A DNA stretch of 64,000 bases from Syntrophaceae bacterium (GTDB lineage: Bacteria > Desulfobacterota > Syntrophia > Syntrophales > Smithellaceae), in assembly GCA_018436925.1 (NCBI GenBank), contig JAHDKI010000015.1:93187-157186 (forward strand), given 5' to 3'. Below the pieces are notes generated by a model. The model made no database searches, had not been told where the DNA came from, and saw only the letters and a program-made list of their open reading frames with translations. A program made the translations under genes and the position numbers. Positions 16,750 through 25,761 of this stretch are shown here, piece by piece (the stretch's first letter is position 1; each line of letters starts with the position of its first letter).

Positions 16750-17030
16750 AGCGTTCGGCATCAGGAATAAAGAGTAAAGAGTTCGAGGCTTAAGAATCCG
16801 TTTTTAGTTTTCAGTGTTAAGTTTTTAGTCGGCTGGAATTGTCCTCGTATGTAATCCAGAGGGCGGAGCTGTCTAAAGGGCGTGAAACTTGAGGTGTTAG
16901 GTGTCAGGCGTGAGGGGTAAAAGATTTTAAGTAAGGGGTAAGGTGCAAGGCGTAAGGAGCATTCTCCGAACGCGCCGGGAAACTGATATCCATCAACCAC
17001 CAACTGAGAACCGGTAACCGTAAACTGTAT
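16750..17030 (+). repeat. composite heptad repeat, copy E (degenerate)
   Basis: A more worn copy. It has AAGAGTAAAGAGTTC-type units at 16785-16800, GTTTTTAG/TTTTCAG units (16801-16830), the marker C-A-G-A-G-G-G-C-G-G-A-G-C-T-G-T (16857-16872), GGCGTGA/GGTGTTA/GGTGCAA/GGCGTAA units (16880-16960), then GCGCCGGGA and AACCACC/AACTGAG/AACCGGT/AACCGTA units to about 17028. The marker lies inside the element rather than at its edge. Confidence 0.7.
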
Positions 17031-17105
17031 TTAACTGTTCTTTTATGATTGATAAACGTCAAATTGGAAGAAATGCGATTTTGATTACTGAAGCCTCTAA
17101 GAAGA

Positions 17106-18449
17106 ATGGCGCCTGATTCAAATATAAATGCCGCCGGCTTTAGACGTTATTTTGCCAACACATCCTGGCTTATGGGGCATCGCGTGTTGAGCATGCTAGT
17201 TACGCTTTTTGTCGGTGTCTATATTGCAAGATATCTAGGGCCAGAACAGTTTGGTCTGCTAAGTTATGCGGGAAGTTTTGTGGCGCTATTTACGGCACTT
17301 GCTTCTCTTGGACTGGACAGCATTGTAATAAGAGAGCTAGTAAAAGATCCGGATCGACGGAATGAGCTTTTGGGAACGGCGTTTTGGCTCAAGTGCGGTG
17401 GTGCGGTTCTGATGTGGGGTTGTATTATCACGGCTGTTGCTTTTACAAGTAATGATGCGCAAACAAACATTCTAATTGCCATCATTGCTTTTGCTGTTAT
17501 TTTCCAGGCTTTTAATGTTATCGATTATAACTATCAAGCCCAAGTGAAATCTAAATATGTTGTTTTTGTTCAGATTATTCAACTTGTCGTTTCGTCCGCA
17601 ACTAAAATTATTCTTGTATGCCTATCAGCGCCTCTGGTCTGGTTTGCCTGCGTGTTCTTGCTCGACGCACTAGTAATCGCCGGTGGGTTAACGATTGTTT
17701 ATATGTGTAATAGAGGAATGCTGTGTTCTTGGGAATGGCATTGGCAGATTGCAAAAAAACTCTTGAGAGATAGCTGGCCTTTGATTCTGTCGGGTATTGC
17801 TATTTCAGTTTATTTAAGAATCGGTCAGGTGATGATAAAGGAAATGTTGGATGCAGAACAGGTTGGGCTTTATGCAGCGGCAGCGCGATTGAGCGAGGCG
17901 TGGTATTTTATTCCCGTCGCCATTTCTTCATCAGTATTTCCCGCAATCATCAACGCAAAGAAAACGAACGAGGCGCTTTATTATCAAAGACTTCAGAAAT
18001 TATATTATTTGATGGTTCTGATAGCCTTGACGATAGCCCTGCCGACAACTTTTATAGCACCCTGGGTTATTGGTTTGCTTTATGGCAGTGCATATTTACC
18101 ATCGGCAGGTGTTTTGAGTATTCATATTTGGACAGGTGTATTTGTGTTTTTGGGTATTGCAAGCGGCAAATGGTTTCTTGCAGAAAATTACATCAATAAA
18201 AATTTATACCGCACATTGTTCGGTATGGTAATCAATATTGCAGCCAATTTAATACTAATTCCTGTGTATGGGATAGTTGGTGCGGCCATAGCTGCACTTC
18301 TGGGCCAACTATCCTCAGATTTGCTGTACGATATGGTTGACAAACAAACATATCCTTCACTGAAAATGAAACTCAACGCACTCAATCCAATTAAGCTGTT
18401 GTTCTATTCATGGCAAAGCATCCTTTCATTTAAGAAGGCAAGATTATGA
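17106..18449 (+). CDS. Wzx-type polysaccharide flippase (second)
   Basis: A 447-residue multi-spanning protein with the N-terminal signature of the polysaccharide transporter family (Y-I-A-R-Y-L-G-P-E-Q-F-G-L-L-S-Y-A) and about 12-14 hydrophobic helices. It should flip undecaprenyl-diphosphate-linked repeat units. It is the first gene of a tightly packed cluster running to 29878. Base composition changes here: codons end in A or T far more often than in the operon before 11 kb, which suggests this segment was acquired separately. The stop overlaps the next start (ATGA). It is not closely similar to the flippase at the window start. Confidence 0.88.
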   Translation: MAPDSNINAAGFRRYFANTSWLMGHRVLSMLVTLFVGVYIARYLGPEQFGLLSYAGSFVALFTALASLGLDSIVIRELVKDPDRRNELLGTAFWLKCGGAVLMWGCIITAVAFTSNDAQTNILIAIIAFAVIFQAFNVIDYNYQAQVKSKYVVFVQIIQLVVSSATKIILVCLSAPLVWFACVFLLDALVIAGGLTIVYMCNRGMLCSWEWHWQIAKKLLRDSWPLILSGIAISVYLRIGQVMIKEMLDAEQVGLYAAAARLSEAWYFIPVAISSSVFPAIINAKKTNEALYYQRLQKLYYLMVLIALTIALPTTFIAPWVIGLLYGSAYLPSAGVLSIHIWTGVFVFLGIASGKWFLAENYINKNLYRTLFGMVINIAANLILIPVYGIVGAAIAALLGQLSSDLLYDMVDKQTYPSLKMKLNALNPIKLLFYSWQSILSFKKARL

Positions 18450-19129
18450 CTATCGATGATGAAAATGATTATAGTATTTACAGTACAAAACACCAATCAA
18501 CGTTGAAAGGCATGCTGCGCTTTGAGTTCATTAGTCTTTACGGCCGGCTGTTCTTAAATAGAAAGCCGCCATTGAAAAATATCAGCAACTATCTGAATCT
18601 TGGATGTGGGCAAAATAAAATTGACGGCTGGATTAATGCTGATTTCTATAGTGGAATTAAATTCTGGAGAAAGTACAACAATCGACCCGAGTGGATGTTG
18701 GATCTACGCTATCCACTGAACTGTGATGATAATGTGTGGGATGGCGTTTTTACCGAGCATACGCTTGAACACTTGTATCCTAATCAAGCATTAGCATTAT
18801 TGAAAGAGCTTAACAGAACTATGAAAAAAGGTTCATGGTTGCGGATAAGCGTGCCTGATCTCGCAAAATATGTTGATTATTATTGTGGCCTGAAAGTGGA
18901 TGAAAAATTTGTAAGACGGGGAACAGGCTGCGAAGCCATTCATGCGTTGACACAAAGCCATATGCATTTGTCAGTATGGGACACAAAATTATTGACATGT
19001 TTTTTAAAAGAAGCAGGCTTTGATAATATTCATGAAGTTTCTTTCAGCGAGGGTGCAGATAGCAGATTGCTAAAGGATAGTATGGATCGTCGCTGGGAAT
19101 CTCTTTATCTGGAAGCTCAAAAGACATGA
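18446..19129 (+). CDS. class I SAM-dependent methyltransferase
   Basis: A 227-residue protein with the SAM-binding glycine motif L-N-L-G-C-G-Q-N-K-I-D-G-W-I-N-A-D, then F-T-E-H-T-L-E-H-L (motif after strand 4) and a P-D-L segment. This short form is frequent in O-antigen and capsule clusters and may methylate a sugar hydroxyl or a terminal residue. It overlaps both neighbours by 4 bases (18446 and 19126), so its expression is coupled to the flippase and the following transferase. The exact acceptor is not visible. The methyltransferase fold is sure; a sugar substrate is inferred from context. Confidence 0.8.
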   Translation: MTIDDENDYSIYSTKHQSTLKGMLRFEFISLYGRLFLNRKPPLKNISNYLNLGCGQNKIDGWINADFYSGIKFWRKYNNRPEWMLDLRYPLNCDDNVWDGVFTEHTLEHLYPNQALALLKELNRTMKKGSWLRISVPDLAKYVDYYCGLKVDEKFVRRGTGCEAIHALTQSHMHLSVWDTKLLTCFLKEAGFDNIHEVSFSEGADSRLLKDSMDRRWESLYLEAQKT

Positions 19130-20091
19130 AGGGTACTAACATGCAAGATATTTCAGGGTCAGATTTTGCCCCGCCCCATCCGCTGAAAACGGCGGTATTG
19201 TTCCTAGTATTTAATCGGCCTGATACTACAATCCAGGTGTTTGAGGCAATTCGGAAGGCGAAACCGCCACGTCTTTATGTTGCCGCCGACGGGCCAAGGG
19301 ATTCACGACACGGTGAAGATGAGAAAGTTAAAACGGTTCGTGACTATGTCATGGACCATATCGACTGGGATTGCGAGGTAAATACACTATTTCGTGAGAA
19401 AAACTTGGGGTGTAAGTACGGTGTGAGTGGTGGTATTGACTGGTTTTTTAAAAATGAAGAAGAAGGAATTATTTTAGAGGATGACTGTCTTCCTGCACAG
19501 AGTTTTTTCTGGTTTTGCGAGGACTTGCTTGAACGGTATCGGAATGATGAGCGGGTAATGCAGATTTGTGGTTCCAACTTTCTTAATGGATGGCGGAGAA
19601 ATGGTGACAGCTATTATTTTTCAAAATATGGACCTATCTGGGGGTGGGCTTCATGGCGGAGAGCATGGAAGTATTACGATGTTGATATGCGATTATGGCC
19701 AACGGTTAAAATGAGAAAAATATATTTAGATTTTTGTGATGGAAAGCAAGATATATCTTTCAGGCTGAATCTTTATGATCGGCTTTTCGCAGGTGAGATA
19801 GATACTTGGGATTATCAGTGGGGCTTTTCAAAAATGATCAATTCCGGTTTGTCGGCAACTACAAATGTTAATATGATTTCCAACATAGGTTTCGGTAAAG
19901 ATGGTACTCATGTAAACGATGGCAATAGTCCCTTTGCGGCTATGCAAGTATCCAGTTTGTGTATGCCTTTTATTCATCCTGAATTTATTATCAGAGACAA
20001 ACTTTCTGATCAGCGATATTTAAGGAAACTTTTATTCCCAACCCTTATCGACCGAATCATACGTAAATGCCTTGTAATTAGAAGAAAATAA
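19126..20091 (+). CDS. GT-A type glycosyltransferase-like protein
   Basis: A 321-residue protein. The N-terminal core T-A-V-L-F-L-V-F-N-R-P-D-T-T, an A-A-D-G-P-R loop and G-I-I-L-E-D-D-C-L-P show a nucleotide-diphospho-sugar transferase fold, with the E-D-D triad as metal site. W-G-W-A-S-W-R-R-A-W follows. This arrangement is seen in bacterial GT2-like relatives in O-antigen clusters. It probably adds one sugar of the repeat unit in the cytoplasm. ATG at 19126 overlaps the previous stop; an alternative ATG lies 15 bases downstream at 19141. Donor unknown. Confidence 0.72.
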   Translation: MKGTNMQDISGSDFAPPHPLKTAVLFLVFNRPDTTIQVFEAIRKAKPPRLYVAADGPRDSRHGEDEKVKTVRDYVMDHIDWDCEVNTLFREKNLGCKYGVSGGIDWFFKNEEEGIILEDDCLPAQSFFWFCEDLLERYRNDERVMQICGSNFLNGWRRNGDSYYFSKYGPIWGWASWRRAWKYYDVDMRLWPTVKMRKIYLDFCDGKQDISFRLNLYDRLFAGEIDTWDYQWGFSKMINSGLSATTNVNMISNIGFGKDGTHVNDGNSPFAAMQVSSLCMPFIHPEFIIRDKLSDQRYLRKLLFPTLIDRIIRKCLVIRRK

Positions 20092-20110
20092 CATTTATCA
20101 AGGATAATAT

Positions 20111-21229
20111 ATGAAGAGTGTTTGTTTCATAACAACGGTTAATCACAATGTTGGCGACGATTTCGTTCGTGAGGGGATAATATATTTGTTCCAATCCTCT
20201 GGCATGATTAGCAAGGTTGCGTTGGTTCACAAACACTCACCAGTGACCGCAGTCTATGGCCGAGAGAATCTTCGCAATCTCAGAATATCAAGGCTGGTTG
20301 AACCACTGTGTCGCGCGGTGAATTCAAAAAATAGAATCAGCGATGCTGATATTTTGGTACAAAGTGGTGCTCCAGTATACTGGTGCCATCCGCAAACAGA
20401 CGGCCCGCATTGTGCTGATAACGAATGGTTTGATCCGTTAATCCGCAAACGCTTCATGCCTGACCGACGTGAGCGTCCATTTCTGAATTTGGCGGGAGGC
20501 AGTTGTCAGCGTTACCACTCTGATGGCAGTGAGATTGAAAATTGCCAAAAATGTAAAGCCTATATCCGTGAATTTTTCGACACCTGCGATCTGACCATTC
20601 TGCGCGATAAGTTGGCGAGAAAAATGCTGAATCATGCAGGAAGAGACGCAAAGGTTTTGCCTTGTACGTCAATATTTGCCAGAGACCGCTTTGGAATAAA
20701 GCCAGAGCCAGGAGAATTTATTGTCCTAAACTTCATGGAAAATGGAGGGCATTACATTTTTGGCCAGGAGATTGACAGCGAGCGATGGAGACATGAATTC
20801 ATTTCGATAGCCTTTGAAGCTTCACGCATTGGACGCGCTGTGGTGGCCTGTCATACGCCGCATGAGGAAAAACTTGCTAAAGTTCTTGTGCCAAATTTAG
20901 AGCGTTTTCTTGTGCCAAATAATCACCTTGAATTTATGAAATTTTACGCACGTGCCAAATGGGGCATAATGAATCGGGTTCATGGTGCGTTCATGATGGC
21001 TTCGTTTGGCAAACCTGCGATAGTCATAGGCAACGATAGCCGGGCAAAGATGATAGAGAATCTGTCTCTCCCTTCATATTACGTAAGTGATGTTGAACTC
21101 GTCGGTGTAGAATCATTAATTGATCAAGCGCGGTCGCGATGCGATTCATATCCGGAACAGATAGAGGAAATTCGTCGGCATTCTCGGCAAGAATATGAAA
21201 ATGTATTGAAATCCGTTTTGGAAAAATGA
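20111..21229 (+). CDS. polysaccharide pyruvyl transferase family protein
   Basis: A 372-residue protein of the polysaccharide pyruvyl transferase family (PF04230). It has an N-terminal G-D-D-F-V-R-E-G segment and a C-terminal N-R-V-H-G-A-F-M-M-A-S-F-G-K-P-A-I-V-I-G core. The conserved R-x-H in the second half is the hallmark of the family. Members add a ketal-linked pyruvate from phosphoenolpyruvate to a sugar, giving the polymer negative charge. Some relatives act in other reactions, so the ketal call is likely, not certain. It lies 19 bases after the preceding gene and before a GT9 gene. The cysteine cluster near residues 135-160 (E-N-C-Q-K-C) is unusual for this family. Confidence 0.75.
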   Translation: MKSVCFITTVNHNVGDDFVREGIIYLFQSSGMISKVALVHKHSPVTAVYGRENLRNLRISRLVEPLCRAVNSKNRISDADILVQSGAPVYWCHPQTDGPHCADNEWFDPLIRKRFMPDRRERPFLNLAGGSCQRYHSDGSEIENCQKCKAYIREFFDTCDLTILRDKLARKMLNHAGRDAKVLPCTSIFARDRFGIKPEPGEFIVLNFMENGGHYIFGQEIDSERWRHEFISIAFEASRIGRAVVACHTPHEEKLAKVLVPNLERFLVPNNHLEFMKFYARAKWGIMNRVHGAFMMASFGKPAIVIGNDSRAKMIENLSLPSYYVSDVELVGVESLIDQARSRCDSYPEQIEEIRRHSRQEYENVLKSVLEK

Positions 21230-21262
21230 TTATGAAGATGAAAGCTATAAATTCGAGAAAGC

Positions 21263-22483
21263 ATGATATCAATAAAACAGCTTCTTAAAAGAATATTCTA
21301 CTTTCCAGTCTCACCGGAATTTACGAGACGATTATTTCATGTTGATAGCGAGCCAGTCTCGCCAGTTAATTCGCCGAAATCAATATTGTTGGTTTGTCTC
21401 GACGAAATTGGCGATATGGTTCTGAAAAGCCCTTTTATACGGGAACTGCGAAACAACTATCCCAAAGCAACGATCACTCTCATCGTTAAAAAGGGCATAG
21501 AAAATCTTTTTGAACTATGCCCTTACTGCGACAATCTTCTTACTTTTGATCATAAGGCACCAAGGTTTGTCAGGCCTTTCATTCTTCATATTCGGGCATA
21601 TCGGCTTGCTAAAGAAAATTTATGGAAGGCTGCTTTTGATTGGGCCATTATTCCCCGGTGGGATATTGATAATTATCATGCTACCTTTCTAGCATATTTT
21701 TCTAAAGCGCGCCGTCGCGTAGCTTTCTCGGAAACAGTTAATAAACTCAAAGCTTATAGTAATAAGGGCTATGACACACTACTGACAGAACCGATTCATA
21801 GATCTATTGTTTCCCACGAAGTGCCTACTATGTTAGGCATCCTTTCTTACTTGGGTGCTAGTATATCTTCGGATACGCTTGAGTTGTGGATTTCTGAGGA
21901 AGACCGTAAGTACGCTATCGATCTTTTGCCAGATGATTTAATGCGTCCAATCGTTGCGATCGCGCCGGGTGCTTTGCATAGTAATAAAGAGTGGCCTGTA
22001 GATCGTTATAGAGAGCTTTCAAAATGGCTCGTGCAGACATTCCATGCCCGCCTAATTATTCTTGGAGGAATAAACGACAGGGAGCTAGCTCAAATTATAG
22101 TAAATGGGACACCTGAAGAATCTATAGTTGATATGACTGGAAAAACAACTCTGAGGCAGACCGCCGCACTACTTGAGCGTTGTTCTTTGTACTTAGGAAA
22201 TGACACTGGTGTCAAACACATGGCTGCTGCCATGGGTGTTAAAGTCATAGAAATATCGCGGTTTCCACAGTGTGGTGATCCGATGCACCAGAATTCACCA
22301 GTTCGTTTTCATGCATGGGGTGTTGACAATATTGTCTTGCAGCCGAAAGTGCCGATGCCACCTTGTGACGATAAGTGTATTCGAAAAGAGGCGCATTGCA
22401 TTTTAGGGGTTAAATTGGAAACTGTCCAGTATGCGGTTGTAAAAATTCTTTCAGACGAAAAGATTGGTGGCGGGATTGAATAA
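21263..22483 (+). CDS. GT9 (heptosyltransferase-like) glycosyltransferase
   Basis: A 406-residue GT-B enzyme of family GT9. N-terminal D-E-I-G-D-M-V-L-K-S-P-F-I-R-E-L is the first substrate loop, A-P-G-A-L-H-S-N-K-E-W-P-V-D-R-Y is the donor region, and G-N-D-T-G-V-K-H-M-A-A-A is the classical GT9 C-terminal motif. The family includes ADP-heptose:LPS heptosyltransferases, but in this context it may move another sugar into the O-unit. A C-terminal cysteine cluster (C-D-D-K-C-I-R-K-E-A-H-C-I) could bind metal or form disulfides. The following gene begins inside its last codons. Confidence 0.85.
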   Translation: MISIKQLLKRIFYFPVSPEFTRRLFHVDSEPVSPVNSPKSILLVCLDEIGDMVLKSPFIRELRNNYPKATITLIVKKGIENLFELCPYCDNLLTFDHKAPRFVRPFILHIRAYRLAKENLWKAAFDWAIIPRWDIDNYHATFLAYFSKARRRVAFSETVNKLKAYSNKGYDTLLTEPIHRSIVSHEVPTMLGILSYLGASISSDTLELWISEEDRKYAIDLLPDDLMRPIVAIAPGALHSNKEWPVDRYRELSKWLVQTFHARLIILGGINDRELAQIIVNGTPEESIVDMTGKTTLRQTAALLERCSLYLGNDTGVKHMAAAMGVKVIEISRFPQCGDPMHQNSPVRFHAWGVDNIVLQPKVPMPPCDDKCIRKEAHCILGVKLETVQYAVVKILSDEKIGGGIE

Positions 22484-23798
22484 TAGTAAGCAGTTTGGGC
22501 AAGTTATTGATGGTCAAAGCCGGAATACTAAAATGGGTGTTTATAGGATAAATCTTAATATTCTAAAAAATACGGCCATTTTAGCAACATTTATAATTAT
22601 TTTTTTTATATTCGGCTTGAATATCCCAACTTATTCAACAGCAGCCATTGTGGTAGCATTTTCTATATGTTTAATGTTTGGATGGTATTCTAATTGCTTG
22701 AATACAAATTTTCTTATCAAATTATCCTTGCTCAGTTTTTTTACCGGGAGCTATTATCTAATTCTTTACTTGTACGGCGATGTTACTCTTAGAAGCGCAT
22801 TAACAAATAGCATTTTAATCATTTGTGCTTATATCACTGGTCGTTCTATTAATGTACCTTCTCTGCAAGGGGATATTTACGGAGCAATATTGATTCTATT
22901 ATCAATGATCGCCGGCCTAATTATTTTTACCCTTCTAAGTGTTAATATATCAATTTTAGACAAGCCTGAAATGGTAGTAGTCTCGCGTCAGGTACAAAGT
23001 TTTTGGGATGCCGATGTTCTACAACAGGCAACTTTCTTAGGTGTATTGTCTTCGCTTGGTTCAACTCTAATGCCCGCACTCTTATATGTGGACAGCATAA
23101 AAATGAATCATATATATAAAATCTGTTTCGGTCTTATTGTTTTATCCTTTGTGTTAATCGCGCTATATGTTGGCACATTACTTCAAAATCGATTACCACA
23201 CTTCTCGCTATTGTTGGCTCTATTGATATCTTTGTTTATTGGAAGAAAATATCTACTAAGACTATTCAATAGACGGGCAATTAGTATCATGATTTTTCTA
23301 ATCGTTGGGCTTTCAGTATTTTTGTTTACAAATATTATCGATCATATTTATTCTTTTGTTTATAACGTAATATATGTTCGATTTCAAAGCGAAGGATTAG
23401 ACACTTATCGTTATGTGTCATGGAGTTATATGATTGGCGGATTATTCGATAGTCCTTTTGGTGGCCGCTCTGTGTACATTGGTAACGCTAGCTATGTTCA
23501 TAATCTGTGGCTGGATGTTGCTTTTCGTGCTGGCTTAATTCCCATGTTATGTCTCATTATGTTTCACATTGCACAAATCAAAAGTTTCATTTCTATTATC
23601 AAATCTAATATGACATTATTTGTCGTTATTCTCTTGGTATGTGTAGGGATTTCGTTCCTTGTTTCATTTGTTGGTGATCCCACGATGGATTCTTCGCCAC
23701 TATCTTTTGCAGCAAGCTGTTTCTTTCTCGGTATTGTGAATTCACTGGCATTTGGCTCTAGAAATTATGAAAGACCTTCTGTAAGGACTAATGAATAA
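22464..23798 (+). CDS. O-antigen polymerase/ligase-like membrane protein (Wzy-type)
   Basis: Up to 444 residues with about 11-12 hydrophobic segments and a large periplasmic loop (near 300-345) holding R-Y-V-S-W ... G-G-L-F-D-S-P-F-G-G-R and H-N-L-W-L-D, the pattern of Wzy/WaaL (Wzy_C) proteins. It should join flipped repeat units in the periplasm. The TTG at 22464 overlaps the GT9 gene by 20 bases; the ATG at 22533 would give 421 residues and start just before the first helix, so the start is uncertain. Being the only such protein in the cluster, it is the likely polymerase. Strongly A+T-rich codon use. Confidence 0.75.
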   Translation: MVAGLNNSKQFGQVIDGQSRNTKMGVYRINLNILKNTAILATFIIIFFIFGLNIPTYSTAAIVVAFSICLMFGWYSNCLNTNFLIKLSLLSFFTGSYYLILYLYGDVTLRSALTNSILIICAYITGRSINVPSLQGDIYGAILILLSMIAGLIIFTLLSVNISILDKPEMVVVSRQVQSFWDADVLQQATFLGVLSSLGSTLMPALLYVDSIKMNHIYKICFGLIVLSFVLIALYVGTLLQNRLPHFSLLLALLISLFIGRKYLLRLFNRRAISIMIFLIVGLSVFLFTNIIDHIYSFVYNVIYVRFQSEGLDTYRYVSWSYMIGGLFDSPFGGRSVYIGNASYVHNLWLDVAFRAGLIPMLCLIMFHIAQIKSFISIIKSNMTLFVVILLVCVGISFLVSFVGDPTMDSSPLSFAASCFFLGIVNSLAFGSRNYERPSVRTNE

Positions 23799-24676
23799 TG
23801 GATATAGAGAAGAAACCCAAGATTAGCATTGTAACACCCTCACTTAATCAAGCTAAATATTTAAATAAAACAATTAATACTATTTTGGAGCAGAATTATC
23901 GTAATCTGGAATATATCATCATTGATGGAGGAAGTACTGATGGCAGTGTAAACACTATTAGAAACTATAACTCCCGCCTATCATATTGGTGCAGTGAACC
24001 GGACGAGGGACAAAGCGCTGCAATTATGAAAGGTTTTTCTAACTGCAATGGTGAGCTTTTTGCCTGGGTTAATAGTGATGATATTCTTTTGCCGAACTGT
24101 TTGAATATTGTGGCGCGTTGTTATGAAAAAGAAAGTAAGCCAGATATTATTACAGCTAACATTTTATATATTGATCAAGATGACATCATTACAAGATTTG
24201 TTAGAGTTCCGAAACAAACAAGAACATCATTTTATAAAGGAGTATGGTATTCAAGCCAACCTTGCATATTTTATAAAGCTTCTTTATTTCGTGAAGTTGG
24301 AGGTCTAAATAATATCTACAGGCTTTCCATGGATGTCGATCTATGGATGCGCCTTATGAAAGACGGTGCGCGAGTGGTTCACCTTCCGCTATACCTCGGG
24401 GCATATAGATGGCATGAGTCCGCGAAAACAGTGCAGTCGCTTAGGGGGCGGCGAACATGTGAAAATGCAGAAACTTCAAGAATCTATGATACAGAGAATG
24501 ATATGGATCGGCCATTAATTCGAACAGTCTGGCGGTTTGCATCGAAATTGTATCGCACAGTTAACCCTAATTACTACGCGAGGGAAATGGTAGAGTTCGC
24601 AATGATACAAAAGCCGCTTCGTTGGATGGAGTACGCTTTATCAGATAGTTTTATTCGGCAATTACGGAGCTACTAG
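23798..24676 (+). CDS. GT2 glycosyltransferase
   Basis: A 292-residue GT-A enzyme. K-I-S-I-V-T-P-S-L-N-Q-A opens the Rossmann-like fold, I-I-I-D-G-G-S-T-D-G-S binds the nucleotide, and W-V-N-S-D-D-I-L supplies the D-x-D-type metal site (about residue 90). M-D-V-D-L-W-M-R-L near 180 provides the catalytic-base region. It is an inverting transferase of the GT2 family, acting on the lipid-linked oligosaccharide. It overlaps the polymerase stop by one base and the next gene by one base. A C-terminal tail of about 70 residues, rich in basic and aromatic residues, may contact the membrane. Confidence 0.85.
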   Translation: MDIEKKPKISIVTPSLNQAKYLNKTINTILEQNYRNLEYIIIDGGSTDGSVNTIRNYNSRLSYWCSEPDEGQSAAIMKGFSNCNGELFAWVNSDDILLPNCLNIVARCYEKESKPDIITANILYIDQDDIITRFVRVPKQTRTSFYKGVWYSSQPCIFYKASLFREVGGLNNIYRLSMDVDLWMRLMKDGARVVHLPLYLGAYRWHESAKTVQSLRGRRTCENAETSRIYDTENDMDRPLIRTVWRFASKLYRTVNPNYYAREMVEFAMIQKPLRWMEYALSDSFIRQLRSY

Positions 24677-25761
24677 TGAAAATCGCTTTTTGGGGCTTAC
24701 AAGGTTCTTTTAATCATGATCAGGTCGGTGGTGTAAATTCGACGATTCGACGCCTCGCTGATAATATGAGCTGCAGCAATGAGATAACATTTATATATTA
24801 TGATTGCAGGCAGCCTCAAAGCATGACATTATCAAACAATATTCGAGTTCTTTATCTCACAAACCTGGCGAGTGTTTTTGAAGAACTTTCGGACGGATAT
24901 AATCATGTAGTCTCAATCTATATAAAGCCGATCGATCGACTTATGTACGCTCACTATAGGCGAAGAAGCCAGAGAAATATGTACTTTCACCATATATACT
25001 TCGTATGGAGCGAATCTGCTATAAAAAGAAAATTACTTTTTGCAGAAGCTAAGTATTTTCCATTTAATGGTTGCCTCTTCTGCGTATCTCCAAGGATATA
25101 TCAATCGGCTTGCCAATTAAAGCTTGCGTCGAAAATCTTATTGCCACCTGTTCCGAATTCGTATTTTTTGCAACCGGACATGAAAATCGAATCAAATAAA
25201 ATTAGAGTTACTTTCTGTGGTCGTTTAGATTCTGGCAAAGGGATTCGTGAAGTCGTCGAACTATTCGAGTACCTTAAAGTGAGCAGTAACATTGAGCCGT
25301 TAATATTCGGCTTTCCGTGGAAGCACAAACCTGAAACAACTAGTTTGCACGAGCAATTGCTCGGAAATGATAGAATTAATTATAAGTTCGTTAATTATGA
25401 ACGATGGTCGCCACTGTTAGAAGATGAACTTCGCGAGGTATTGAGTAAAACAGATATTTTGCTACTTCCTTATAGACAATTGAGCAGTACTGTTGATATG
25501 CCACTTTTGCTCTTAGAGGGCATGGCAAGCCTCTGCGCAATAGTTACGCCACCGCTTGGTAATCTTCATGACATTTACGGAGATAGCCCATTTAACTTGA
25601 GTCGAGATTGGGACATTGATGCTATATTTTCTATAGTAGAAAATGCTAATCTTCATTTAAAGGAAGAAAAGCGTAGAATATATATACGTAATCAATCGCT
25701 AGGCTTCAATGAAGAAGATGCGACGCAAATATTTAAGAAAGCAATTGAGACAAATATCTAG
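24676..25761 (+). CDS. GT4-like glycosyltransferase, GT-B fold
   Basis: A 361-residue protein whose C-terminal half reads V-T-F-C-G-R-L-D-S-G-K-G-I-R-E-V-V-E-L, the usual start of the GT4 donor domain. L-L-P-Y-R and P-L-L-L-L-E-G-M-A follow, containing the conserved glutamate. The N-terminal acceptor domain starts with G-L-Q-G-S-F-N-H-D-Q-V-G-G-V-N-S-T, with a G-G-V loop as in many GT4 enzymes. GTG start shares one base with the previous stop, and the gene shares one base with the next GTG. Linkage and donor unknown. The sequence is quite diverged, so the family call is firm but subfamily is not. Confidence 0.75.
   Translation: MKIAFWGLQGSFNHDQVGGVNSTIRRLADNMSCSNEITFIYYDCRQPQSMTLSNNIRVLYLTNLASVFEELSDGYNHVVSIYIKPIDRLMYAHYRRRSQRNMYFHHIYFVWSESAIKRKLLFAEAKYFPFNGCLFCVSPRIYQSACQLKLASKILLPPVPNSYFLQPDMKIESNKIRVTFCGRLDSGKGIREVVELFEYLKVSSNIEPLIFGFPWKHKPETTSLHEQLLGNDRINYKFVNYERWSPLLEDELREVLSKTDILLLPYRQLSSTVDMPLLLLEGMASLCAIVTPPLGNLHDIYGDSPFNLSRDWDIDAIFSIVENANLHLKEEKRRIYIRNQSLGFNEEDATQIFKKAIETNI

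Noticed and set aside
11131..17030. Integron attC sites as an explanation for repeats between cassettes
   Set aside because: attC needs GTTRRRY core sites and paired arms. The GTTTAAA units do not fit that core, the elements are tandem heptads instead of one imperfect hairpin, and no integrase is in the window.
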